Below are positions 1-8,300 of a stretch of DNA of 9,600 bases, one piece after another. Under the pieces are notes generated by a model. That model searched no databases and was not told the DNA's origin. It was given only the letters and a program-made list of their open reading frames with translations. Within the stretch, counting starts at the first letter, position 1. Every line of letters begins with the position of its first letter. The position numbers were made by a program, and so were the translations under genes. The DNA is taken from assembly GCA_009885595.1 (NCBI GenBank), contig VFKJ01000171.1, forward strand, positions 1 through 9,600, written 5' to 3'. Source of the stretch: Myxococcales bacterium (lineage in GTDB: Bacteria > Myxococcota > Myxococcia > Myxococcales > Myxococcaceae).

Positions 1-102
1 CGGACCGGTGCCCTTGAGCACCTGGGCCAGCGAGCCCGGGCCCACCCGGTACGGCACGCCCACCGCCGCGCGAAGCGTGGGGGCGGCGAGCACCGGCGCC
101 CG
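1..102 (-). other. Start of He_PIG-like domain of gene B, cut by the window edge
   Basis: Thirty-four residues after the Cys-Cys include A-A-V-G-V-P-Y-R and K-G-T-G-P. They align without gaps to A-A-V-G-V-P-Y-R and R-G-T-G-P of gene A (6756-6652). Gene A has 458 further residues after this point. Gene B is therefore expected to continue with the same stalk and sorting tail, but none of that is visible. Confidence 0.7.
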
Positions 103-3100
103 GCAGCAACCCGCCAGCACCTGGTTGGAGCACCCCGTGGCACCTGCGCAGGTGTCGTTGGTGCACGCGTCCGAGTCGTCGCAGCTCAACACCGTGCCGG
201 CGGCGCACGCACCCGCCGTGCACCGCTCGCGGCCGTTGCAGAGATCGTCGTCATCGCAGGCCGCGCCATCCACCAGCGCCGGGCAGGTGATCTGCTGCGC
301 CCGCTCGACCGCGGGTGCGCCCGCCAGCTGCACGGTGAGAATGGGCGCGTGCACCACCGGGTCCCGGAAGTGGAAGGTGGCCCGATGGCTGCCCACCGGC
401 ACCGTCACCGAGGTCACCGCCGCGCCGCAGCTGCCATCGAGATGAAAGCTCACGCCCGGAGACGACGCGCTCAGGTTCAGCAGCGTCGCCTGGGTGACCG
501 TCGCCGCGTCACCATTGGCGTCCTCCAGCTCGATCACCACCGCGTCGGAGCAGGCCGAGGCCGCCAGCGTCTGCGCGGCGGTGACGAACCGCAGCGTGGC
601 AGGGGCGCCTGGCACCACGATGTTCGCCTGCTGGGTGGCGTCGGCGAGCGGCAGCGCGCTGGCCGTCAGGGTGGGCATGCCGGGGACGGCGTCCTCGAAG
701 TAGAAGCCCACGCTCGACGTGCCGGCCACCATCGTCACCGAGGTGATGGGCAGGCTGCAGTCGGCGTCCGAGAAGAAGGCACCCGAGGCCGCGCTGCTGC
801 TCAGCGCCACCGTCACGTCGGCGGGCGTGGGCAACGGGTTCCCCGCGGCGTCCTGCTGCTCGATGGTGGCCAGCGCCGAGCAGGTGGTGGCCGAGACGCG
901 CTGCGGCGGGGTGGTGAACGCCAGCTGGCTGACGGCGCCCGCGAGAATGGTCTGCGTCTGGACGGCGGGCGTCGCTCCCGGCAGCGTCATGGTGAGCTGG
1001 GGAGCGCCCACCCGGGTGTCGCGGAAGTAGAGGCCGATCTCACCCACGCCCGCGTCCAGCGCCAGGCTGGTGACCTGCGCGGCACAGGCGGAGTCCTCGT
1101 AGAAGGTGGTGCTGGGGGCCGTCGAGCTGAGGCCCAGGCTGACGGGGGCCGGAACGGTGGCCGGGTTGCCCGAGGCGTCTTCGAACTCGAGCGTCAAGAG
1201 CGCGGAACACTCCCCGGCGATCAGCGTCTGGGGGGCCGTGCGCACCAGCACCTGCGAGGGCGCGCCCGCGAGCACCGTCACCGTCTGCGCTGCCGGGGTC
1301 AGTCCAGGCCCCGTCGCGGTCACGCCCCAGGGCCCGGCGGTGGTGTCCTTGAAATGGAAGCCCGCGGCGCTGCCCCCTGCCCCGATGTTCACCTGCGTCG
1401 CCACCCGCGTGCAGGCCGCGTCGGAATAGAGCGCCCCGGTGGGCGTGCTGGTGGACAGCGCCACCGTCGTCACCGAGGTGACCGGCACGGCGTTCCCGCT
1501 CACGTCCTGCACCTGGGCGATCAGCACGCTCGAGCACGCCCCGGCGATCGGCGACTGCGGCGGGGTCTGGAAGGCGAGCTTCGCCGCGGGCCCGCGGTTG
1601 ATGGTGACGCCCTGGGTGGCGTCGCTGAGCCCCGCTACCCGCGCGGTGATCGTCGGAGCTCCGGCGACCAGGTCGGTGAAGAAGAAGCTGGTGCGGGTGC
1701 CCCCGGGCACGATGCCCGCAGAGTCGAGCACCGCGTCACAGGCGGCGCTGGAGTGCATCAGGGTGGTGGACGACGACGAGAGCAGCGCCACCGTGGTGGA
1801 CGCCTGGAGCGGCGAAGGATTGCTGAAGGCGTCGCGGACCTCGACCGTGGCCACGGCCGAGCAGTTGCCGGCGGTCAGCGTCTGCACCGGGGTGACGAAG
1901 GCGAGCGCGATGGGCGGGGCCGGGCTGATGATCGCCACCTGCGTGGGCGCGGAGAGCCCCGGGTTCGAGGCGGTCAAGGTCGGCGAGGCCGCCTTCAGGT
2001 CGCGGTAATAGAAGCTCGTGGAGCTCGAGCCGGCGGCGATCGTCGACTGGGTGATCGTCCCGGTGCAGCCCGCGTTCGCGTGGAAGGTGGCTTGCGTCGA
2101 GGTGGTCCGCAGCGCGAGCGCGGTCGCCGACAACACCACCGCGGGGTTTCCAAAGCCGTCGCGGCTCTGGCCGGTGATCGGTCCCAGGCACTCGCCCGCG
2201 AGGCCCCGGGGCGGCGCGGTGGCGATGGCGAGCTGGGAAGGCGCGGCCGCGCGAATGACTTGGGTCTGCGAGGCCGGGGTGAGCCCGGTGGCGGTCGCGG
2301 TCAGGATGATCGAGCCGCTCACGGTGTCGCGGAAGTACGCCGCCACGGTGTCCACGCCGGTGGCGAGCGTCACGTTGCCGACGCTGGAAGCGCAGGCCCC
2401 CGTGGGGGAGAAGGACTGCGTGGTGGAGGTGGTGCTGAGCACGATGGGGGTGCTGCTGGAGACCGCCGCCGGGTTTCCGAAGGAGTCCTGGGCCTGAATG
2501 AGGAGCGCGGCGGAGCAGCCACCGGCCGCCACCGTCTGCGGCGCCGAGATGATCACCAGCCGGGTGGGCCCGGAGGCGGAGATCAGCTGCTCCTGCGTGG
2601 TGCCCGTCAGCCCCGGGCCGCTCGCGTCCAGCGTGATGGGCCCGGTGACGTTCCCGAGGAAGTGGAAGAACTGGCTCGAGGTGCCCGCGAGCACGGTGGC
2701 GCTGGTCGAGGGGGCGCTGCACGCCGCGTCGCCAAAGAGGGTGACCGAGGCCCCGCCGCTGAGCGTGAGCGCGAGCGCCGCGGTGACGGCGGACGCATTG
2801 CCGTAGGCGTCCTGCACCTCGACCACCGCAGCGGCAGAGCAGGCGCCGGCGGTCACCGTCTGCGGCGACGAGGTGAAGGCCAGGCGCGCCGGGGCGGCCG
2901 CCTCGATGGTCTGAGGCTGGCTGCCGTTCAGATAGCCCGCCGACGCGGCGGTGAGCACCGGTGCGCCCGCCACGGTGTCCCTGAAGTACACGGTCACCGT
3001 GGTGCTGCCCGCCGCGATGTTCGCGGAGCCTGCGAAGACCTGGCAGCTGGTGTCCGAGAAGAAGGACGCCCCCGTCGAGGTGGAAGAGAAGGACACCGTG

Positions 3101-5253
3101 GTGGCCGCCGTGACCGCCACCGCGTTTCCGTAGGTGTCCTGCGCCTGGAAGCTCACCGCCGGCGAACACGCGCCCGCCGCCACGGTGCGCGGGGGCGTCT
3201 GCACCACCAGCCGCGAGGGCACCGCGGCCCTGACCGTCTGCACCTGGGTGGCCGAGCCGAGCGCCGCGGCGGTCGCGGTGGTGGTGGGAGACCCTGCGAG
3301 CGTCTCCTTGAAGAAGAAGCCCACCGCGCTCTGCCCCTCGGGAATGATCACCGAGGTCACCGCCGTGGCGCACGAGGGGTCCGAGAAGAAGCCTAAGGTG
3401 CCCGAGCTCGAGCTCAAGGCGATCACCGTCGAGGTGGCGACCGTGGCAGGGCCGCTCGAGGTGTCCTGCGCCTGCACGCGCGCGACGCCCGAGCAGGCGC
3501 CCGCAGAGATGGACTGCGCCGGGGTGATGATGGCGAGGCCCGCCGCGCGCGAGCTGACCGCCACCACCGCCGGAACGGAGAGCGCGTCGAGGTTGCTCGC
3601 GGTGAGGGTGGCGGTGCCCGCGGTGGCTGGGCGGAAATAGACGGTCGCCTGCGAGGTGCCCACCGCCAGCGGGATCGACGAGAGCGCCGTGGTGCAGGAA
3701 GCGTCGGCGTAGAAGGCGCCGCTGATGCCGGTGACCGAGAGCGCCACCAGCATCGGCTCCACCACGCCGCGCGCGGTGCCGTCGGAATCGCGCGCCTCGA
3801 TCGTCACCGCCGACGAGCACACCCGGTCCGCCATCGCCGGCGCGGTGAGCACCAGGCGGCTGGGCATCACCCCGCGCGAGGCGCGCAGATCGTCGAAGTC
3901 GTCGATGCCCTGGAAGGCGCGGTTGGTGCTGAACACCTGGCCGTCCACCAGCTGATCCACGCTGACGCCGCTCCAGTCCACGGCCGAGGACTGCGCCGCC
4001 AGGGTGCCGTCGAGGTAGAGCTTGCGCGCGCCCGCGTTGGTGCCCACCCCGGTGAGCAGCAGCTCCACCAGGTGCCAGGCGTTGGTGGAAGCGGTGCTGG
4101 CGCTGGTGGTGGTGACGTAGTTGAGCGCGACGTCGTAACCGCCCAGGGACAGCGCGCCCGTGCCCGACACCATCACCTCGGCGACGGCGCGGCTGCCCAC
4201 GCTGGTGCTCGAGAGCGCGGCGATGGTTCGACTGCCCAGGCCGTTGGTGATGGCGGGACGCCAGAAGAAGCGCCGGTGCAGCGTGCCGGACACCGCGGAG
4301 ATGCGGCTGAGCTGCCCTGCCCCGCCGCCAGGCCCCGTCTGCCCGTCGCTGTCGATCACCCGAAGCCCGTAGCCCCCGCGGTGCGCTCCGATGGCGGCGG
4401 CGGCGGTGGAGACGCCCGTGCCGGCGGTGCTGAAGGTGCTGGCGGCCTTTCCCGGAGGCGTGCTCGTCACCGCCAGCGTGCCCGACTCGAGCTCGTTGAA
4501 GTGCTGAGCCACCGCCTGCGCGGTGCCCACGCGCGCGGCGCCGATCGCCACCTCGTCGAGGAACACCGTCACCGCCGACGACTGGGAGTCGGCCGCGTCA
4601 GCCAGCCCCACCCACGCGGTCTGCAGGTTGTGCGTCGCCAGATCGACCGGCGCGGCGTCGATGCGCGGGCCGGCGGCGTCGTCGATGTACAGGGTGACGC
4701 GCGGCACCGCGGGTTGGTAGCCGAACTCCACGTAGTGCCACGTGCCCTCCGTGATGCGGGCGGTGAGCACCGTGCCGAAGGAAGTCACGCCCGCGCTCGA
4801 GTTGACGTAGTCGAGCCGCAGGTGGAGCCCGCCGGTGGGATCCTTGCGCAGCAGCAGGTTCACCTTCGAAGCCCCGCCGCTGCCGGACGCGCCGGTGGCC
4901 GCGTCGCCCAGGCGCACCAACCGCAACGAGGTGCCAGAGGCCATCGCCGCTTCCGTGCCTGCGGGCAGGCGCAGCCAGAAGCGCACGAAGGGGCTGGTGA
5001 GCGCGGAGAAGTCGACCACCGCCGCCGCCTGCGCGAAGCCCGTCGCGCCCGCGAAGGTGAAAGAGAGCGAGCGCGTCTGATCCCACGCCTGCACCGACGA
5101 CTGCGTCAGGGCGTTGGTGCCGTTGACGCGCGTGGTGGTCCAACCGGAGAAGCCGACCTGCGGCGGCTCGAACCCGTCAGCGAAGGGCAGCGGCGCCGCC
5201 ATCGCTGACGAGGCCACGACCCAGAACCAGAGAGCTGAACGCACTCGCTGCAT
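1..5253 (-). CDS. Giant secreted LamG-like/repeat/Cys-rich protein, paralogue of gene A (gene B, 3' end off-window)
   Basis: ATG at 5253-5251 opens a frame that runs without a stop to base 1 (1751 codons visible). Order: signal peptide (1-19), LamG-like domain 1 (about 22-240), LamG-like domain 2 (about 249-460), eleven two-cysteine repeats (about 465-1656), an 11-Cys acidic module (1657-1717), and the first 34 residues of a He_PIG-like domain. The start was chosen because MQRVRS followed by LWFWVV makes a proper n- and h-region, with a weak GAG-rich ribosome-binding site upstream. The next in-frame ATG (5202-5200) falls just before the predicted cleavage site and would destroy the signal. 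By alignment with gene A about 458 residues are missing, so the full protein may be near 2200 residues. It is probably co-transcribed with gene A. The likely role is a surface-anchored adhesin or recognition protein with lectin-like heads; this is inferred from architecture only. Confidence 0.93.
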   Translation of the reverse strand, partial: MQRVRSALWFWVVASSAMAAPLPFADGFEPPQVGFSGWTTTRVNGTNALTQSSVQAWDQTRSLSFTFAGATGFAQAAAVVDFSALTSPFVRFWLRLPAGTEAAMASGTSLRLVRLGDAATGASGSGGASKVNLLLRKDPTGGLHLRLDYVNSSAGVTSFGTVLTARITEGTWHYVEFGYQPAVPRVTLYIDDAAGPRIDAAPVDLATHNLQTAWVGLADAADSQSSAVTVFLDEVAIGAARVGTAQAVAQHFNELESGTLAVTSTPPGKAASTFSTAGTGVSTAAAAIGAHRGGYGLRVIDSDGQTGPGGGAGQLSRISAVSGTLHRRFFWRPAITNGLGSRTIAALSSTSVGSRAVAEVMVSGTGALSLGGYDVALNYVTTTSASTASTNAWHLVELLLTGVGTNAGARKLYLDGTLAAQSSAVDWSGVSVDQLVDGQVFSTNRAFQGIDDFDDLRASRGVMPSRLVLTAPAMADRVCSSAVTIEARDSDGTARGVVEPMLVALSVTGISGAFYADASCTTALSSIPLAVGTSQATVYFRPATAGTATLTASNLDALSVPAVVAVSSRAAGLAIITPAQSISAGACSGVARVQAQDTSSGPATVATSTVIALSSSSGTLGFFSDPSCATAVTSVIIPEGQSAVGFFFKETLAGSPTTTATAAALGSATQVQTVRAAVPSRLVVQTPPRTVAAGACSPAVSFQAQDTYGNAVAVTAATTVSFSSTSTGASFFSDTSCQVFAGSANIAAGSTTVTVYFRDTVAGAPVLTAASAGYLNGSQPQTIEAAAPARLAFTSSPQTVTAGACSAAAVVEVQDAYGNASAVTAALALTLSGGASVTLFGDAACSAPSTSATVLAGTSSQFFHFLGNVTGPITLDASGPGLTGTTQEQLISASGPTRLVIISAPQTVAAGGCSAALLIQAQDSFGNPAAVSSSTPIVLSTTSTTQSFSPTGACASSVGNVTLATGVDTVAAYFRDTVSGSIILTATATGLTPASQTQVIRAAAPSQLAIATAPPRGLAGECLGPITGQSRDGFGNPAVVLSATALALRTTSTQATFHANAGCTGTITQSTIAAGSSSTSFYYRDLKAASPTLTASNPGLSAPTQVAIISPAPPIALAFVTPVQTLTAGNCSAVATVEVRDAFSNPSPLQASTTVALLSSSSTTLMHSSAACDAVLDSAGIVPGGTRTSFFFTDLVAGAPTITARVAGLSDATQGVTINRGPAAKLAFQTPPQSPIAGACSSVLIAQVQDVSGNAVPVTSVTTVALSTSTPTGALYSDAACTRVATQVNIGAGGSAAGFHFKDTTAGPWGVTATGPGLTPAAQTVTVLAGAPSQVLVRTAPQTLIAGECSALLTLEFEDASGNPATVPAPVSLGLSSTAPSTTFYEDSACAAQVTSLALDAGVGEIGLYFRDTRVGAPQLTMTLPGATPAVQTQTILAGAVSQLAFTTPPQRVSATTCSALATIEQQDAAGNPLPTPADVTVALSSSAASGAFFSDADCSLPITSVTMVAGTSSVGFYFEDAVPGMPTLTASALPLADATQQANIVVPGAPATLRFVTAAQTLAASACSDAVVIELEDANGDAATVTQATLLNLSASSPGVSFHLDGSCGAAVTSVTVPVGSHRATFHFRDPVVHAPILTVQLAGAPAVERAQQITCPALVDGAACDDDDLCNGRERCTAGACAAGTVLSCDDSDACTNDTCAGATGCSNQVLAGCCRAPVLAAPTLRAAVGVPYRVGPGSLAQVLKGTGP
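103..285 (-). other. Acidic 11-cysteine module of gene B
   Basis: This module is the same length as that of gene A, with all eleven cysteines at the same positions. By eye 43 of 61 residues are identical without gaps, clearly more than between most repeat units. It begins C-P-A-L-V-D-G-A and ends L-A-G-C-C. DNA is also well conserved: a run of 24 bases starting near 224 matches one near 6880. The spacing from the first Cys of the last repeat to the first Cys of the module is 267 bases in both genes. Confidence 0.75.
286..3861 (-). repeat. Array of eleven about 109-residue two-cysteine repeats in gene B
   Basis: The first cysteine of each unit has its codon starting at 3819, 3495, 3168, 2841, 2517, 2190, 1863, 1536, 1209, 882 and 552 (minus strand). 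Steps are 324, 327, 327, 324, 327, 327, 327, 327, 327 and 330 bases. A unit reads: L-x-x-x-T-P-P, A-G-x-C-S, Q-D-x-x-G-N, L-S-S-S-S, F-F-S-D-x-x-C, then F-Y-F-K/R-D-T, G-x-P-x-L-T-A and T-Q-x-Q-T. Each unit has exactly two cysteines about 41 residues apart. Beta-strand periodicity and the glycine-rich turns suggest an Ig-like sandwich (bacterial Big/invasin type), with one likely disulfide. Unit 1 lacks the G-N turn; unit 4 lacks the K/R-D-T motif; unit 5 lacks S-D before its second Cys. Family assignment by eye is uncertain. Confidence 0.9.
3874..4509 (-). other. LamG-like domain 2 of gene B
   Basis: Residues about 249-460 repeat the plan of domain 1: an opening HFNELESG, a central AWHLVELLL, then ARKLYLDGTLA and a closing IDDFDDLRASR. 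The closing strand matches the FLDEVAIGAAR end of domain 1, so the pair looks like an old internal duplication. A short stretch (about 276-292) is rich in Ala, Ser, Thr and Gly and may be a flexible loop. The first two-cysteine repeat follows directly. Confidence 0.6.
4534..5190 (-). other. LamG-like (concanavalin A-like) domain 1 of gene B
   Basis: Residues about 22-240 begin with DGFE and end with FLDEVAIG. The middle has the alternating pattern of a jelly-roll fold, and the segment W-H-Y-V-E-F followed by V-T-L-Y-I-D-D resembles the 'W-H-V … L-Y-V-D-G' core of LamG-like domains (Laminin_G_3 type). There are no cysteines. Such domains commonly bind carbohydrate or matrix ligands; the ligand here is unknown. 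The family call rests on pattern reading, not a profile search. Confidence 0.6.
5197..5253 (-). other. Sec signal peptide of gene B
   Basis: Residues 1-19 have two arginines in the n-region (positions 3 and 5), a hydrophobic core rich in W, F, V and A (7-14), and a small-residue cleavage motif A-M-A before A20-P21. There is no cysteine at +1, so it reads as a signal peptidase I substrate and not a lipoprotein. This directs the LamG-like and repeat regions outside the cytoplasm. Confidence 0.85.
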
Positions 5254-5257
5254 CGTA

Positions 5258-5268
5258 CTCGTCGCCTC
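5258..5268 (-). promoter_or_regulatory. Weak ribosome-binding site of gene B
   Basis: Read on the minus strand, the 21-base gap holds GAGGCGACGAG before the ATG. GAGG lies 11 bases and the second GAG 4 bases from the start codon. Neither is a strong Shine-Dalgarno sequence at ideal spacing. Translation may depend partly on coupling to the stop codon of gene A just upstream. This supports the ATG at 5253 but does not prove it. Confidence 0.4.
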
Positions 5269-5274
5269 GGGCGA

Positions 5275-5376
5275 TTACCCGCTTCGTGCGCGGGCGCGGC
5301 GACGGCGGCTGACCAGCGTCAGAGCCGCCACTCCGAACAACCACAGGGCGCTCCCCGGGAAGGTCGAGCACGAGCA
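5275..5376 (-). other. MYXO-CTERM sorting tail of gene A
   Basis: Residues 1409-1441: Cys-Ser-Cys, a short polar spacer, a hydrophobic stretch (A-L-W-L-F-G-V-A-A-L-T-L-V), then R-R-R-R-A-R-A-R at the extreme C-terminus. This Cys / single membrane span / Arg-cluster layout defines MYXO-CTERM. In myxobacteria such tails are thought to be cleaved by a myxosortase-type intramembrane protease and to send proteins such as TraA to the outer surface. It fits a protein anchored at the cell surface by its C-terminus. Confidence 0.87.
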
Positions 5377-8300
5377 CCCCGTCGGTTGAGGTGCGCAGTC
5401 CACCTCCACCATGAAGTCCTGCTCCACCGAGCCCGCGGCGTTCTGCGCCACGAGGGTGACCCGCTCCGAGCGCTTCCCGTTGCCCTTGGCCGGGGTCCAG
5501 GAGATCGCTCCTGCCTGGTCGAGGCTCATGCCCTCGGGGATGCCCGCCGACGCGCGGCCCAGTTCCCAGGTCAAGGGACGGCTTCCGCTGGCGCGCACGA
5601 TCCCATCGGCTCCATAGGTCCACGGCACCTCGCACTGGGCGGTCAGGGTCGGAACCGACACGATCTCCGGCGGGAAGAGCTGCTGGCCGTTGCTCGCCTC
5701 GACCCGCACGCTGGTGCGGCAGGTCGCGCCGCGGTCGTCGGTGACCTCCAGGGTGGCGGTGAGCCCGCCGGGCTGATCGACCACGCGGGCAGCCGCGCCG
5801 TTGAAGCGCAGGGCGTCAGCGGTGACTCCGTCGGAGAACAGCCAGCTGGCCGAGGTGATTTGCCCATCGCTGTCGCCGTAGCTGGCGGAGAAGGTGGTCG
5901 CCAGCGGCGCCAGGCCGGCCACCGGGCTGGCGGTCACCGCGCAGTGCGGCGGGCTGTTGGTGCCGGCGTTCACGACCATCACCTGCGAATCGCGCGCGGT
6001 GCAGCCCTCGCGGGTGATCGCCTCGAGGCTCACCAGGTGCGTGCCCGGGCCGAAGGTGTGGCTGACGGGCGTGCCCTGCTCGGCGGTGCCGTCGCCGAAG
6101 TTCCAGCGGAGCACCGGGTTGGGATCGTCGCCCTGGAAGTCGGCGCTCAGCTGCGCCGCCAGCTGGTCCGTGCCGTTGGTTTGATCCGAGACGATCCGCA
6201 CGGTGGGCGGCACCGGGCAGCTCTCGCTGGTGACGCGCAGCAGGGCCTGCGCCTGGGCCGATTGGCCGCTCGGGGTGAAGACCGTCAGGCGCACGGTGTA
6301 CCCACCGGCGCGCGCGTACGTGTGGGTGGGCCGGGCGCCGGTCTGCAGCGCCGTGCCGTCACCGAACGACCACACGTAGCTCAGGCCGGCCGCGGGGGTG
6401 CTGGCCGAGCCATTGGCGGTCACCGGAACCCCGGCGGCCACGCTGGGCGGCAGCGAGAGCACGGCCACCGGCCCCGCCCCGGGGTCTGCGAGCACGTCGA
6501 CGGTGAAGCTGTACGCATCGACGCCGCAGGCGCCCGTCGCCTGCAGGCACAGCGAGCTTTGGCCCGCGGCCGCTGGCGTCCAATCGACCGCGCCGGTGGT
6601 GGCGTCGACCTGCAGGCCCGAAGGCCCAGTGGCGCAGGCGGCCCAGGTGATGGGCCCGGTGCCGCGCAGCAAGGTGAGCTGGGCGGTGGGGTTCAAGCGA
6701 TAGGGCACGCCCACCGCCGCCACCAGGTTGGCGTCGCGCGCGATCACCGGCTTGGTGCAGCAGGTCGAGGTGACCACGTTCGAGCAGCCCGTCGCCGCCG
6801 CGCACGAGTCGTTGGTGCAGCTGTCGTTGTCGTCGCACACCAGCGCGGGGCTCGAAGCACAGCTGCCCGCCAGGCAGCGCTCGCGGCCGTTGCAGAGATC
6901 GCCGTCGTCACAGAAGGCGCCGTCGACCGTCGCCGGGCAGACGATCTGCACGGTGACGCTCCCGCCCGTGAGCGTGGCAGTCTGCGCCTGGATCAGCACC
7001 GGCTCGACGATCGCGTCCTTAAGGAAGAAGGTGGCGCGGTAGTCCCCGGCTGCGATCGGGAAGCTGGTCACCTCGGTGCTGCAGGTGGCGTCCGAATAGA
7101 GGCGCGCCACCGTGGAACCCAGGGTGAGGGCCACGGTGATCGGCGCCGTCAGCGGCGCCGCGGCGCCGTTCACGTCCTGCGCTTGCACCTCGATGGCGCC
7201 GGAGCACCGGCCGGCCTCGAGCGTGGCGGGCGCGCCCACGAAGCCCAGGCCGACCGCCTGCGCGGCCGCGAAGATGGTCTGCTGCTGGCTGGTGGCCGCC
7301 AGCCCGGTCGCGGCCACGTCGAGGGTCGGCGAGCCGACCACGGAGTCCTTGAAATAGAAGGTGCCGCTGCTCTGACCCGCCGGCAGGTCGAGGGTCGTCA
7401 CCGGCTGCGAGCAGGCGACGTCGGAGTAGAAGGTGCCGCCGGTCGAGGTGGTGAAGAGCGCGGCCTGCACGCCGCCCACTCCCATGGGAGCGGCGTTGCC
7501 CGACACGTCGCGCGCCTGAACCGTGGCCGCCGCGGAGCAGACGCCGGTCGGCAGGCTCTGCGGCGGCGTGACGAAGGCGAGCTCGATGGGCGGGCCGGCC
7601 GTGATGGTCGCCAGCTGGTTGGCGGAGCCGAAGGTGAGGGAAGTCCCCGTCAGGGTGGCGGTGCCCGCGGTGGCGTCGCGCAGGTAGACGTTCACGAAGG
7701 TGTTCCCGGTGGTGATGGTGACCCCGTTCGAGCCGGTGGTGCAGGCGTCATCGGTGAAGAAGGCCATCGTCGCGCTCGACGAGGTGACGGTGATCGGCTC
7801 GTCGGCGGTGACGGCAGCGGCGTTGTCGAAGGCGTCGCGCGCCTCCAGCACCACGCCGCGAGAACAGACGGTGGAGGGCACGTTGAGCGGCGGCGTGGAG
7901 AAGGCCAGCTTCGAGACGGCCGCGGCCACCACCGTCGCGGACTGGGTGACGGTCCCCAGGGTGGGGTCGCTGCCGGTGAGGGTCAGGCTGCCGGCGCGCG
8001 GATCGCGGAAGTAGAAGCTGACGCTGCCCCCGCCGGCCGCGAGGCTCGCCGTGGTGAGGCCGGTGGTGCAGGCGGCGTCGGTGAAGAACTGCAGCCCGCT
8101 CGAGGAAGAGCTCAACGCCACCACGCGCGCGCTGGCCACCGTGGTGGGGTTGTTCAACGCGTCACGCGCCTCGAGGGTGACCGCGTCCGAGCAGGCGCCC
8201 GCGACCGCGGTGCGCTCAGGCGTGGAGAAGGCCAGGCCCACGGCTGCGCCGGGGGTGAAGACCTCGGCCTGGCTGCCGGTGATCAGGCTGGGCGCCGAGA

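Noticed and set aside
349..3396. 1015-codon open frame on the plus strand, antisense to gene B
   Set aside because: It is in exact codon register with gene B. Its stops would need TTA, CTA or TCA codons in the sense gene, which are very rare here; it ends exactly at a sense TTA leucine codon (3394-3396). The product is an Arg/Gly/His-rich string with no domain, typical of GC-rich shadows.
1736..3820. 694-codon minus-strand frame inside gene B
   Set aside because: It is shifted by one base relative to gene B, is rich in Arg, Gly and His, and lacks the repeat motifs. Gene B's own frame has signal peptide, LamG-like domains and 11 periodic repeats over the same bases.
4392..4407. Short GGC/GCC trinucleotide run
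   Set aside because: It encodes four alanines in a loop of LamG-like domain 2. Short alanine runs are expected with this codon bias; no sign of slippage or regulation.
4072..5208. 378-codon plus-strand frame over the LamG-like region
   Set aside because: Low-complexity Arg/Ala/Gly/His product antisense to clear domains, with no ribosome-binding site or recognisable motif.
5254..5274. Terminator or promoter between the genes
   Set aside because: Only 21 bases, with no hairpin, T-run or -35/-10-like pair. Co-transcription is simpler.
5254..5277. Genes A and B as one gene broken by a nonsense mutation
   Set aside because: A complete sorting tail lies before the stop and a complete signal peptide with cleavage site after it. 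Such elements belong at protein ends.
5177..5635. 152-codon minus-strand frame bridging the two genes
   Set aside because: It overlaps the end of gene A and the start of gene B in another frame. The MYXO-CTERM tail and signal peptide on the other frame explain these bases.
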